Assembly (NCBI GenBank): GCA_002698425.1
Contig: NZXU01000050.1
Span: 62,001 to 126,000 of the forward strand
DNA length: 64,000 nt
From: Ahrensia sp.
GTDB taxonomy: Bacteria; Pseudomonadota; Alphaproteobacteria; Rhizobiales; Rhizobiaceae
Reading direction: 5' to 3'
The position numbers and the translations under genes are program-made. Position 1 is the stretch's first letter, and each line of letters begins with the position of its first letter. The notes under the pieces are model-generated. The model made no database searches. It was given only the letters and a program-made list of their open reading frames with translations, and was not told the origin of the DNA. Below, piece after piece: positions 45,850 to 55,341 of the stretch.

Positions 45850-48054
45850 TTAACGGTCACGATCGCGATCCCGGTCATCATCGTCGCTGGCGATGCCCTT
45901 CTTGGACGACTTCCCCTCGGCCTTGTCGACCAGCGAGGTCATGTCCTTGGCATCGCGCAGCACGTCGGTCATGCGACCCATGGAGCCGCCCTCGATGCCG
46001 ATCTCCTTCATGAGATTGTCGATCATCGGTGCCTGCACGCGGTAGCGAAGCGCCGAGTCGATCACCTCGTCGGTGACGTTCTTGCGGCTGCCGTCATGGC
46101 CGTTCATGCCGTCGACATGGAGGATCTTGATGCCCTCGATCTTCTCCATGGGACGGACGCTCTCGCGGACGATGCCTTCCAGCCGTTCAAGCAGCTTCTC
46201 GCGAATGCGGGCCTGGCGGGCGTCCTCGGAAAGCGCGTTCTCGCTTTCGTTGAGGGCGCGCTGGCCGTCGGCGTCGACCTTGTAGCGTTCGCTGGCGGCG
46301 AGCGCGGCGATCTTCTCGGCTTCGGCCTTGGCCGCGGCCGCGATCTTCTGCGCTTCGGCGAGGCTCTTGGCGGCCTTCATCTCGGCATCGGCGCGGCCGG
46401 TGACCCGCAGCGTTTCGCGCGCCACTTCCCGCTCGGTCGCGATCCGCTCGGTCAGGCTGCGGCGCTCGGCGATTTCCTTCTCGCGCGTGGTGAGCGCCTG
46501 TTCCTCGGCCTGCACGGCCTTGGCCCGGACGGCCGCTGCGGCTGCGAGCGCAGAGGAGCGCTCCTGCGACTTCTTCGCCAGTTCCACCGCCTTTTCGATT
46601 TCGGCGATCTCCACGGTGCGGTCGCGATTGACCCTTGCGGTGGAGATTTCCCGCTCGTTGACGATGCGCGCCTCGGCCACGGCCCGTTCGGTGGCGAGCC
46701 GGGCCCGTTCCACTTCTTCGGTCATGGCGAGCTCGGCTTCCTCGAAAGCCTGGCGCTTGGCGATCTGCAGGGCGTCGAGACGGCGTTCGCGTTCGATCCG
46801 GACCTCGTCGAGCGCACGCTCCTGCGCGACCCGCTCGGCCTCGGTCATCTGGTTCTGCACGATTTCGTTGCGCTGCTTCTCGGCCTCGGCACGGGCCAAT
46901 TCCACGGCCTTTTCCGCGATGGCGATCTGGCGTTCCAGCGCGTGGATCTCGATGGCCTTCTCGCTGGCGATTTCCTTTTCGCGCCGCTCGAGATCGCGCG
47001 CTATCCTGACCTTCTCGAGCTCGAGTTCGAGGGTGATCTGTTCGCGCTCGGTCTTTTCACGGCTCTTGATCTCGGCCTCGTCGATGGCCCGGCGGCGGGC
47101 GATCTCGCGGCGCTGGGTCTCTTCCTCGGACTTGATGCGCTCGTCGGTGATCGCCCGTTCCTGGGCGAGGCGGGCCTTTTCGATCGCCTCGCGGGACGCC
47201 AGTTGCGCCTGCTCGCTTTCCTGCTCCTTCAGGGCGCGTTCGCGCACCAGTTCCGACCGCTGCGCCGCGCGCCGGATTTCAAGCTCACGCTCCTGTTCGA
47301 GGCGGGCGTATTCCTGGTCCCTGTCGATGTCGAAGACCTGCTTCTGTGCCGCCAGGTTCTGCGTACGGATTTCCACCAGGGTGCGCTGCTCGATCTCGTT
47401 GCGCATCTTGCGCCTTGTCTCGATCGACTCGGTGATCTGGGTGAGGCCCTCCGCGTCGAAGGCGTTGGACGGGTCGAAGAATTCGAGGCCCGTCTGGTCG
47501 AGATCGGCAATGGCCACGGCGTCGAGTTCGAGCCCGTTGCGGGACAGGGCCTGGGAGGCGAGTTCCTTGACCGCGTCGGCATATTCGCCCCGCTGTTCAT
47601 GCATGTCCTCGAGCGTCATCCGGGCGGCGACCGTCCGCATGGCCGCGGCGAACTTGCCTTCGAGCAGGGAGATCAGCCCGTCTTCCTGCATGGTGCGGCT
47701 GCCGAGCGTCTGCGCGGCGGCGGCGACCGCGTCCCGGGACGAACCAACCTGGACGAAGAACTCCGCGGTGATGTCGACGCGCATGCGGTTGCGGGTGATC
47801 AGCGCCTGCTCGTCGCGGCGCGGCACCTCGATGCGCATGACGTTCATGTTCACCGGCGTGATCTCGTGCAGCACCGGGATGACGAAAGCGCCGCCATTGA
47901 CGACGACTTTCTCCCCCAGGAAACCGGTCCTGACGAAGGCCACTTCCTTGGTCGATCGCCGGTACAGCCATCTGAGTATGTAGACGGCGACCACGATGGC
48001 GATGACGAGCACCACCAGCCAGATGAGCGCCTGACCTAACAATTCGCCTGACAT
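45850..48054 (-). CDS. Flotillin/SPFH (band 7) protein, long form
   Basis: A 734-residue membrane scaffold. An N-terminal membrane helix (~8-28) is followed by an SPFH/band-7 domain (~30-220; KVVVNGGAFVIPVLHEITPV, RVDITAEFFVQVG). Next is about 400 residues of highly charged coiled coil rich in Glu, Arg and Ala (~225-640), then a C-terminal region and a DDDDRDRDRDR tail. It resembles YqiK-type flotillins but is longer and has no NfeD/YqiJ partner. It sits inside a transport-catabolic operon. The coiled coil generates long antisense frames, including one of 1043 codons, that are not genes. Confidence 0.93.
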   Translation of the reverse strand: MSGELLGQALIWLVVLVIAIVVAVYILRWLYRRSTKEVAFVRTGFLGEKVVVNGGAFVIPVLHEITPVNMNVMRIEVPRRDEQALITRNRMRVDITAEFFVQVGSSRDAVAAAAQTLGSRTMQEDGLISLLEGKFAAAMRTVAARMTLEDMHEQRGEYADAVKELASQALSRNGLELDAVAIADLDQTGLEFFDPSNAFDAEGLTQITESIETRRKMRNEIEQRTLVEIRTQNLAAQKQVFDIDRDQEYARLEQERELEIRRAAQRSELVRERALKEQESEQAQLASREAIEKARLAQERAITDERIKSEEETQRREIARRRAIDEAEIKSREKTEREQITLELELEKVRIARDLERREKEIASEKAIEIHALERQIAIAEKAVELARAEAEKQRNEIVQNQMTEAERVAQERALDEVRIERERRLDALQIAKRQAFEEAELAMTEEVERARLATERAVAEARIVNEREISTARVNRDRTVEIAEIEKAVELAKKSQERSSALAAAAAVRAKAVQAEEQALTTREKEIAERRSLTERIATEREVARETLRVTGRADAEMKAAKSLAEAQKIAAAAKAEAEKIAALAASERYKVDADGQRALNESENALSEDARQARIREKLLERLEGIVRESVRPMEKIEGIKILHVDGMNGHDGSRKNVTDEVIDSALRYRVQAPMIDNLMKEIGIEGGSMGRMTDVLRDAKDMTSLVDKAEGKSSKKGIASDDDDRDRDRDR

Positions 48055-48094
48055 GTTTCTCCTCCCTTGTCGCGATGGTTCGGACCGCCCGGTC

Positions 48095-48925
48095 TCAGAA
48101 CGTCACCGCCTTGAACTTCCTTGTCTGTTCCGTCAGCGCGGTTTCGGTCGGCAGCCTCTCCATCGAGGACGCGCCGTAGAAACCGTGGCAGTTTTTCGTG
48201 CGGCCGAGCACGTATGACGCGTCCTCCGGCGACGACACCGGGCCGCCATGCACGAGGATGATCGCATCCTTGTTGACCTTCAGCGCCGCTTCCGACCACG
48301 CGTCGACCAGCGCAGGGCAATCCTCAAGCTTGAGCGCCGTCTCCGCGCCGATGGAACCGCCCGTCGTCAGGCCGAGATGGCAGACGATGATGTCGGCTCC
48401 GGCCTTGGCCATTTCCGCAGCCTCGTCCGTCGAGAACACGTAGGGCGTGGTCAGGAGATCGAGTTCATGCGCCATGCGGATTACGTCGACTTCCTGACCG
48501 TAGGACATGCCCGTCTCTTCGAGATTGGCGCGGAACGTGCCGTCGATCAGGCCGACCGTCGGGAAATTCTGGATGCCGGCAAAGCCCATATCCTTCAGCT
48601 TGCGGAGGAACGGCTCGAACATGCAGAACGGATCCGTGCCGTTAACGCCCGCGAGCACCGGCGTTTTCCTGACCACAGGCAGGATTTCGCTCGCCATCTC
48701 GACCACGATGTCATTGGCGTTGCCATAGGCCAGCAGTCCCGACAGCGAACCCCGGCCGGCCATCCGGTAGCGGCCTGAATTGTAGATCACGATGAGGTCG
48801 ATCCCGCCCGCCTCTTCGCATTTGGCGGAAAGGCCGGTGCCCGCACCTCCGCCAACGATCGGCACGCGGTCGCGCTTCATCTGCTGGAATTTCTCAACCA
48901 GTTCTTTTCTTTCGAATCTCGGCAC
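48095..48925 (-). CDS. PEP-hydrolase-like TIM-barrel protein
   Basis: A 276-residue TIM-barrel protein of the phosphoenolpyruvate-hydrolase-like family ([72 protein letters not shown]). The start is GTG 48925, whose bases overlap the TAG stop of the upstream gene. The frame remains open upstream to 50089 but that part is the shadow of the fused ABC gene. The family is the C-terminal half of the plant Tm-1 protein, whose N-terminal half matches the C-terminal domain of the upstream gene. Confidence 0.9.
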   Translation of the reverse strand: MPRFERKELVEKFQQMKRDRVPIVGGGAGTGLSAKCEEAGGIDLIVIYNSGRYRMAGRGSLSGLLAYGNANDIVVEMASEILPVVRKTPVLAGVNGTDPFCMFEPFLRKLKDMGFAGIQNFPTVGLIDGTFRANLEETGMSYGQEVDVIRMAHELDLLTTPYVFSTDEAAEMAKAGADIIVCHLGLTTGGSIGAETALKLEDCPALVDAWSEAALKVNKDAIILVHGGPVSSPEDASYVLGRTKNCHGFYGASSMERLPTETALTEQTRKFKAVTF

Positions 48926-51153
48926 TAGGCAGACCTCCTCATCGGACCGGCAACCGCGGTGTATGCACTGACCAACGCATCCGAGAATGCGGGATCGTTG
49001 ATGTTGGCGTTGATACGGATGACCTGACGCCGCGCGGTTTGGCGCACAGTCGCCTCGATGGCGTCGAACAAGGCCTTGTCGGCGGCCGGATCGAAGAACT
49101 GTCCGCCGGGCTTGTCGAGGATCGACACGCCGCCCTCGGGAATGAGGAATCGGACCGGGCCTTCCATCTCGTTGATCCTGCCGCCGATCCATTCGCCAAA
49201 GGCGCGGTTTTCCTCCGGCGTCGTCCGCATCAGCGTGACCGACGGATTGTGAATGACGAAATTCCGGCTGTTGAACCGTTCCGGGACGGTGTTGCGCGGC
49301 CCGAAATTGACCATGTCCAGCGCGCCGCAGGAGCCAACCCACGGCAGCCCGGTCGCAATCGCCGCGCCGAAACGGTCCCGGCCGCAGGGGAAGACGCCGC
49401 CGACGATCATGTCCGCGACCTCGGTGGTCGTGATGTCGAGGAAGCCCGACAGCAGGCCCGAATGACCGAGCGTCTCCATCGCCTTGCCGCCCGTGCCGGT
49501 CGCGTGGAAGACGAGACAGTCGTAATCCGCCTCGAGCGATTTCTGTACGGCCTGGACGCATGTCGTGGTCACGCCGAACATCGTGATGCCGACCGTCGGA
49601 CGCGCATTGGCCTGGCGTGCGGCCATCTCCTCGCCGCTCGGCATGCGCGCGACCATGCCGGCCAGCGCATGCGCCGCGTTTGCCAGCACCCGCTCGGATA
49701 TCAGGTTGAGGCCCTGAACATCGGTGACCGAATGGAACATGTTGATGTCGGACGCCCCGACATAGGCGCGCGTATCGCCTGAGGCGACGGTGGAGACCAT
49801 GACCTTCGGAATGCCGATCGGCAGCGCCCGCATTCCCGCGGTCGCGATCGAGGTTCCGCCCGATCCGCCGGCGGAGATCACCCCGCCAATGCCGCGCTGG
49901 GCCGACATGTAACGGGCAAAAGCCTCTGACATCGCGGCCACCGAACGCCCGCGGTCGTCGCCGAAAACAGCCGAAGCCCCCTGTGGATGGTAACCGGCCA
50001 CCTGCAGCGGCGTCACATCGGCGCGCGACGGTTTCTGCGAGGTCGAGAGATCGATCGTGCGGACGGGGATGCCGAGCTTTTTCAGGCAATCTCTCATGTA
50101 GCCCAGTTCCTGTCCCTTCGTATCGAAGGTGCCGGCGACAAAAGCCGTCTTGCCGATCCGCTCCGAGTAGGGGATCTGGAAAACCTTGCGATCGTCAGCC
50201 TCCGCCGCCGGCTTGCGCCGATCGACCATTTCATCGCGCAAATTCGCAGCAGGCAGGTTCCAGCGATTGGGGATCTGCGAGACGGTTTGGATATTGCCGG
50301 AAGACGATGTCCGGCCGTCGCCATCGCCGCGCGAGACCACATAGACCTCCGCCATCCTCTCGGCGGCGCTCTCGCCGGGCGCGATCGCCTCGGGTTCCGG
50401 TTCGGCGACATCGTCGGCATGCCGCCCGACACCGAGCAGGCGTTGCTGCAGGTCACGGTCGGCAGCGAGGACGCTCGCATCCATGGTGCGGTTGATCTGG
50501 CCGTTGACCATGATCGCGACGGTGTCGGAGACGGAGGTCGCAACGCCGATATTCTGCTCGATCACGAGGATCGCCATCTCGCCTTCATGGCCGAGATGCA
50601 GCAGCATGTCGGCGACTTGGTCGACGATGACCGGCGCGAGCCCCTCGGTCGGCTCGTCCATCACCAGCAGCTTCGGATTGGCCAGTAGCGCGCGCGAGAT
50701 CGCCAGCATCTGCTGCTCCCCGCCCGAAAGCTGAGACCCGCCATTCATGCGGCGCTCGTGGAGCCGCGGAAAGGTCTGGTAGACGCGGTCCAGCGTCCAG
50801 GCGGCATCGTTACCGCCCGTCGCTGCAAGCCGCAGGTGCTCGTCGACGCTGAGGCTCGGCCATACGCGGCGGCCCTGCGGTACATACGCAATGCCGGCAT
50901 TGTGGATCTGGTGCGGCTCGAGCCTCGAAATCTCGCGCCCGTGAAGGCGGATCGATCCCGACCGCGCTTCCTTGAGACCGGTAATCGTGTTGCAGAGCGT
51001 CGTCTTGCCCATGCCATTGCGGCCAACGACGCTCATGACGCCGTCCGGAAGCGTCAGCGAAACGCCTTGCACGACATGGGCCTCGCCGTAATAGACGTGC
51101 AGGTTCTCGATCGAGAGCGCCGCGCGCGGCTTGGTGTCCGGCCGTTTAGCCAT
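48925..51153 (-). CDS. LivF-type ABC ATPase fused to a Tm-1-like (UPF0261) domain
   Basis: A 742-residue fusion. Residues ~12-242 are a LivF-type ATPase: Walker [10 protein letters not shown] at 44-52, signature LSGGEQQ from 142, Walker [12 protein letters not shown] from 162. A linker (~243-330) is Glu/Pro/Ser-rich. Residues ~335-742 match the Tm-1-like ATP-binding UPF0261 family ([55 protein letters not shown]). The stop codon overlaps the start of the TIM-barrel gene, and the start overlaps livG by eight bases. It is the only LivF in the operon, so the transporter depends on this chimera. Confidence 0.93.
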   Translation of the reverse strand: MAKRPDTKPRAALSIENLHVYYGEAHVVQGVSLTLPDGVMSVVGRNGMGKTTLCNTITGLKEARSGSIRLHGREISRLEPHQIHNAGIAYVPQGRRVWPSLSVDEHLRLAATGGNDAAWTLDRVYQTFPRLHERRMNGGSQLSGGEQQMLAISRALLANPKLLVMDEPTEGLAPVIVDQVADMLLHLGHEGEMAILVIEQNIGVATSVSDTVAIMVNGQINRTMDASVLAADRDLQQRLLGVGRHADDVAEPEPEAIAPGESAAERMAEVYVVSRGDGDGRTSSSGNIQTVSQIPNRWNLPAANLRDEMVDRRKPAAEADDRKVFQIPYSERIGKTAFVAGTFDTKGQELGYMRDCLKKLGIPVRTIDLSTSQKPSRADVTPLQVAGYHPQGASAVFGDDRGRSVAAMSEAFARYMSAQRGIGGVISAGGSGGTSIATAGMRALPIGIPKVMVSTVASGDTRAYVGASDINMFHSVTDVQGLNLISERVLANAAHALAGMVARMPSGEEMAARQANARPTVGITMFGVTTTCVQAVQKSLEADYDCLVFHATGTGGKAMETLGHSGLLSGFLDITTTEVADMIVGGVFPCGRDRFGAAIATGLPWVGSCGALDMVNFGPRNTVPERFNSRNFVIHNPSVTLMRTTPEENRAFGEWIGGRINEMEGPVRFLIPEGGVSILDKPGGQFFDPAADKALFDAIEATVRQTARRQVIRINANINDPAFSDALVSAYTAVAGPMRRSA

Positions 51154-51940
51154 GGCCGTGCCCCCCGCCGAGATAGATTTCCTGGACGGTCGGATCGTTC
51201 TCGATCTCCTCGGGCGTTCCCTCGGTAAAGAGCCGTCCGTTATGCATCATCGAGACATATTCGGAGACGCGGAGCGCCACATCGAGGTCGTGCTCGATGA
51301 TGATGTAGCCGATGTGTTTCGGCAGCGCGTTGAGGATGTCGATAAGATCGCGCCGCTCGGTCGGCGACAGGCCGGCCGCCGGCTCGTCGAAGAGTATGAA
51401 GCGCGGCGCGCCGGCAAGCGCGAGCGCGATTTCAAGCTGCCGCTGCTGGCCGTGCGAAAGCGTACCGACCATGGCGTTTTTCTCGGCATCGAGATGCACG
51501 GCGTGCACGATCGATTCCGCCTGCGCCATCGCCCCGTCCGAAGGACTTGGCCTGAGCAGGGAAAAGCGGCGGCGCGAAACGCCCCGGCATGCGAGATAGA
51601 CCGACTCCAGCACCGTCAGGTTCGTGAAGAGCTGGGAAATCTGATAGGTGCGGCGAAGACCGCGGCGGATGCGTTCATGGGCGGCGAGCGTGGTGATGTC
51701 CTCGCCGAAGAACCGTATCGAGCCGCTCGTCGGATTGAAGTCGCCGGTAATCGTGTTGAACAGCGTGGTCTTTCCCGCGCCGTTCGAGCCGAGGACCGCG
51801 CGCCGTTCCCCGGCCGCGATCCTCATCGATATGCCGGAGAGGGCCGTCAGCGCGCCGAACTGCCGGCCGACGCCGTCGAGTTCCAGCGCATTCGCACCGG
51901 TTCCCTGCAGACGTGATGCGGCGACATTCGTCGTTGCCAT
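51146..51940 (-). CDS. Branched-chain-type ABC transporter ATPase (LivG)
   Basis: A 264-residue ATPase. Walker A is GSNGAGKTT, the signature is LSHGQQRQLEIALALAG and Walker B is ILFDEPAAGLS; the H-loop is IIIEHD. The LivG-type insertion (TNLTVLESVYLACRGVSRRR) is present. The C-terminus ends GGGHGHG. It should pair with the fused LivF-type ATPase that overlaps its 3' end. The HAAT family carries amino acids, amides and, in related operons, aromatic acids; the cargo here is unknown. Confidence 0.94.
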   Translation of the reverse strand: MATTNVAASRLQGTGANALELDGVGRQFGALTALSGISMRIAAGERRAVLGSNGAGKTTLFNTITGDFNPTSGSIRFFGEDITTLAAHERIRRGLRRTYQISQLFTNLTVLESVYLACRGVSRRRFSLLRPSPSDGAMAQAESIVHAVHLDAEKNAMVGTLSHGQQRQLEIALALAGAPRFILFDEPAAGLSPTERRDLIDILNALPKHIGYIIIEHDLDVALRVSEYVSMMHNGRLFTEGTPEEIENDPTVQEIYLGGGHGHG

Positions 51941-51968
51941 GATCGCGGCCCTCTACTGCCTCTGTCCG

Positions 51969-53216
51969 TTACGGGCAGCTCGGGTTTTCGCGGCTGACCG
52001 CGCCGAGCGCCAGGAACTCGTCCTTCGGAATGCCGAGGGTCTGGTTGACCTGCGGCGTGACCTTGATCAGCTTGTTGACGAGCGTGCCGTCATCGGCCTC
52101 GCTCACCTCCGTAAGGAACATGTCGGCGATCGCGTTGCGGTTTTCGTCCAGCGAAACCTTGCCGGTCGGCGTTTCGAATTCGAGGTTCGAGAGCGCCTCG
52201 CGGAACTTCTTGCCGCCGTCGGAAAGATCGCCGCCGACTTCATCAAGGGCGAGCAGGGCCGCCTTCATGTTGATGTAGTAGGCATGCGCGAACAGCGAAG
52301 GCGACGGGAACGCGCCATCCTGCTTCTTGTAGGCTGCGGAGAATTCCGTCCAGGCCTCGGCATCGTTGGTATCCGCTGTCGGACCAGCGGCCGGCGTGCC
52401 GATCAGCACGTCGCGCATGCGGCCCTTTGCCGTCAGAACGGTCTGGTCGACGGTGATCGAACCGCCGATCAGCGGCGCCTGACCACCGGCGTCGTTATAC
52501 TGCGACAGGAAGTTGACCGCGTCCGCACCGCCGAGCGCGACATAGATCGCATCGACGTCATCCGGAATGGCGGCGATCACCGACGAATAGTCCTTGTTGC
52601 CGATCGGCACCCAGGACTTCGACGGCACGGTTCCACCCGCCTTGCAGAACTCCGCCATGAAACCGAAGACCTGCGTGTAGGGGAAGGAGTAGTCTTCCGC
52701 CACGGTCGCGACCTTCTGGTAGCCCTTCTCGTTGAAGGCATAGTCGCCAAGGCCGGCCATCCACTGCGCGCCGTCGGTCGAGAACCGGAAGAAGTTCTCA
52801 GCCGGATCGCGCAGCGTGGTGTCCTGCGCGGCGGAACTGCCGTTCAAGAAGGTCACGTCGGGCTGGGTCTTCGCGTAGTCCTTGACCGCGATGCCTTCGT
52901 CACCGGAGAGCGGGCCGATCAGGACTTTCACGCCGTCCTGCTCGACGAGCTTGCGCGCTGCGCGCACCGCGCTGTCGGGGGACGCATCCGACGATCCCTT
53001 GACGATCTCGATGTCGTTGCCGGCGACCTTGCCGCCGAACTCGTCGACCGCCGTCAACGCGCCGCGTTCGCTATCCTCGCCAAGGACCGTGAAAGCGCCC
53101 TCAAAGGTGGCAAGCAAACCGATCTTGATCGACTCGGCCTGCGCCACCGCGAATGCCGGGGCGCTCATTCCTGTCGCCAAAGCAAGCGCCAGCAGTGTCC
53201 GTCTGTTGATATTCAT
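51969..53216 (-). CDS. Periplasmic substrate-binding protein of the Liv-type ABC transporter
   Basis: A 415-residue type I periplasmic binding protein. The signal peptide is at ~1-27 (ATGMSAPAFAVAQA). The mature protein opens with SIKIGLLATFEGAFTVLGED and has the two-lobe LivK plan (GVKVLIGPLSGDEGIAVKDY, FFRFSTDGAQWMAGLGDYAF). It ends ENPSCP. It is relatively far from amino-acid LivK proteins and resembles those for aromatic or other organic acids, but the ligand cannot be inferred. It overlaps the permease gene by four bases. Confidence 0.92.
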   Translation of the reverse strand: MNINRRTLLALALATGMSAPAFAVAQAESIKIGLLATFEGAFTVLGEDSERGALTAVDEFGGKVAGNDIEIVKGSSDASPDSAVRAARKLVEQDGVKVLIGPLSGDEGIAVKDYAKTQPDVTFLNGSSAAQDTTLRDPAENFFRFSTDGAQWMAGLGDYAFNEKGYQKVATVAEDYSFPYTQVFGFMAEFCKAGGTVPSKSWVPIGNKDYSSVIAAIPDDVDAIYVALGGADAVNFLSQYNDAGGQAPLIGGSITVDQTVLTAKGRMRDVLIGTPAAGPTADTNDAEAWTEFSAAYKKQDGAFPSPSLFAHAYYINMKAALLALDEVGGDLSDGGKKFREALSNLEFETPTGKVSLDENRNAIADMFLTEVSEADDGTLVNKLIKVTPQVNQTLGIPKDEFLALGAVSRENPSCP

Positions 53217-54286
53217 GCATTCCTCCCTTGGTTTCCATCAGTGTTCGGGGCCTTTTTGAATGACCGCCAACTATCCCGGCCCTCCTGCGGCTTGAACCGC
53301 TCCCAGAGACCGAGAATTCCGTCTGGTGAGATGAAAACGATCACCAGAAATACGAGACCGATAAGCGTGTTGAAGCGCTCCGCGCCGACGATATCGATCG
53401 CGAAAGTCTGCATCAGGACCACGATGACCGCGCCGAGGAACGGTCCGATCGGGTGACGCAATCCGCCGATAATGGCGATGACGAGGATGTTGATGGACGG
53501 ACCGACCGCGATCGTCCCGGGCGAAATGCGCCCGTTGAACCAGACCAGCAGGATGCCTGCCGCGCCGGCGATCAGGCCCGCGAGCCACCATGCGAAAACC
53601 TTGTGCGCGGTGACGTTGAAGCCGATGGCGCGCATGCGGCGCTGGTTGTCGCGGACCGCCTGCAGGGTCAGGCCGAAGGTCGAGCGTGCGCCATAAAGGA
53701 CGGCGACATAGGCCACGACCGCGTTGGCGAGACACAGATAGTAGAACGGCACGGGATCGCGCCAGTGCAAGCCGAACGCGTCCGGCGCCCTGAGGCCGTT
53801 ATAGCCGGGAAAGCCGTTGAAGAGCGCGTAGTTCTGCTGGGCGAAATAGAAGCACGCAGTGGCAACCGCCAGCGTGATCATGATCGTGTAGATACCTTCG
53901 GTGCGGACCGCGATCCAGCCGATGACCGCCGACATCAGCGAAGCGATCATGATCGCCAGCGGTCCGTAGATCCACCAGGGCCAGCCGAAGCCGTAGACGC
54001 CGGAATTGTTCTCGCCGAAAATCGCCACCACGTAGCCGGCCGCTCCGGCCACCGTGATCTGCGCCAGCGATACCATGCCGCCGTAACCGGCCAGCAGCAT
54101 CAGCGACAGCGCGATCATTCCGAGCACCAGCGAATAGCCGCCGATCTGGGTCAGGAAGAAGTCACTCGCCATCGCCGGATAGATAAGCAGGAAGAAGGCC
54201 AGCAGGATGTGGCCGATGCCGGCCTTCTCGAGCCAGTTCTGGGACTGCCGGCGCCGCGACGCGGGATTGAGGGTCACATCCGTCAC
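53213..54286 (-). CDS. ABC transporter permease LivM-type
   Basis: A 357-residue permease with about nine hydrophobic helices. LivM hallmarks are LAGYGGMVSLAQITVAGAAG and the cytoplasmic motif VRDNQRRMRAIGFNVTAHKV. The C-terminus VFISPDGILGLWERFKP is typical. It overlaps livH by four bases upstream and the binding-protein gene by four bases downstream. Confidence 0.94.
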   Translation of the reverse strand: MTDVTLNPASRRRQSQNWLEKAGIGHILLAFFLLIYPAMASDFFLTQIGGYSLVLGMIALSLMLLAGYGGMVSLAQITVAGAAGYVVAIFGENNSGVYGFGWPWWIYGPLAIMIASLMSAVIGWIAVRTEGIYTIMITLAVATACFYFAQQNYALFNGFPGYNGLRAPDAFGLHWRDPVPFYYLCLANAVVAYVAVLYGARSTFGLTLQAVRDNQRRMRAIGFNVTAHKVFAWWLAGLIAGAAGILLVWFNGRISPGTIAVGPSINILVIAIIGGLRHPIGPFLGAVIVVLMQTFAIDIVGAERFNTLIGLVFLVIVFISPDGILGLWERFKPQEGRDSWRSFKKAPNTDGNQGRNA

Positions 54287-55335
54287 TGCGACCTCCCCAT
54301 GATGCCCTGGGGCCGGATCGCCAGCGTGACGACCATGATGACGAATGTCAGCACCACGCCATAGGTCGGGAAGTAGACGAGGCCGATCTGCTCGGCGAGA
54401 CCGATGATCAGCGCGCCAATGGCGGCGCCGGTGATCGACCCCATGCCGCCGACGATGACGACGACGAGGGAGGCGAGAAGGTAACGCACGTCCTCGCCGG
54501 GCGCGACGGAGAGCGCCGAGCCGCCGACCACGCCGGCGAGCCCCGCGAGGCCGGCCCCGAGTGCAAAGACGATCGCGAAGACGAAATGGACGTTGACGCC
54601 CGACGCGGCAAGCATGTCGCGATCATCGACGCCGGCGCGGATCATCGCGCCGATCCGCGTCCGGTTGATCAGCAACCACAGCCCGATGCCGATGACGATC
54701 GCCGACAGAAGCACGATCAGGCGGTAGAACGGATAGACGAGGAAGACCTCCGTGCCGTTCGAGCGTACGGCTGTGACCACCGGAAGCTTGATCGCGCCGC
54801 TCAGCCAGCCGGGCGTCAGGATCTGGTAGGTCGTGCCGCCCCAATAGGCGAGCATGAGGTCGGCGGCGACCACCGAAATGCCGATCGTGACCAGCGTCTG
54901 GCGCAGATCGTCGCCCTCGAGCCGCCGGAACACGAGGATCTGCATGACCAGACCGACAACGGCGAGCACAAGGAACCCGGCGGCTACGCCAATGAGCCAG
55001 TAGCCGGTCCATTCCGCGAATTCGTAGCCGATATAGGCCCCGAGCAGGTAAAGCGACCCATGCGCGAGATTGACGTTGCGCATCAGGCCGAAGACGAGCG
55101 TGAAACCGCTGGCGACGAGAAAATACAGACCGGCAAGCGTCAAGCCGTTCAGAATCGCCGACAGGAACGCCTTCTTCGAGATGAGGATCGCGTTCAGCCA
55201 GTCCGGCCATTGCGTGAACACCATCCAGATGAAGACAGCCGCGACCACGAGCACGACGATGCCCCAGGCCTGACGGCGGGTCATGCCCTGGCCCTGTGCG
55301 AGCGGATTGGTGCGGCTGCCGGAGGTATCGACCAT
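54283..55335 (-). CDS. ABC transporter permease LivH-type
   Basis: A 350-residue permease. After an extra N-terminal helix (~22-42) come the LivH core helices, with LAGLYFLVASGFTLVFGLMR, VNLAHGSLYLLGAYIG, and the loop VDDRDMLAASGVNVHFVFAI. It ends TLAIRPQGIMGRSQ. It starts six bases after the amidohydrolase stop, so enzyme and transporter are in one transcript. Confidence 0.94.
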   Translation of the reverse strand: MVDTSGSRTNPLAQGQGMTRRQAWGIVVLVVAAVFIWMVFTQWPDWLNAILISKKAFLSAILNGLTLAGLYFLVASGFTLVFGLMRNVNLAHGSLYLLGAYIGYEFAEWTGYWLIGVAAGFLVLAVVGLVMQILVFRRLEGDDLRQTLVTIGISVVAADLMLAYWGGTTYQILTPGWLSGAIKLPVVTAVRSNGTEVFLVYPFYRLIVLLSAIVIGIGLWLLINRTRIGAMIRAGVDDRDMLAASGVNVHFVFAIVFALGAGLAGLAGVVGGSALSVAPGEDVRYLLASLVVVIVGGMGSITGAAIGALIIGLAEQIGLVYFPTYGVVLTFVIMVVTLAIRPQGIMGRSQ

Positions 55336-55341
55336 GACGGA

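Noticed and set aside
44908..48039. 1043-codon plus-strand open frame opposite the flotillin and SRPBCC genes
   Set aside because: It mirrors the repetitive Glu/Arg codons of the flotillin coiled coil. Its low-complexity product has no plausible start signal.
48926..50089. N-terminal extension of the TIM-barrel frame to 664 codons
   Set aside because: The extension is read in another frame over the Tm-1-like domain of the fused ABC gene. The GTG at 48925 overlapping the upstream stop gives a complete, normal-length family member.
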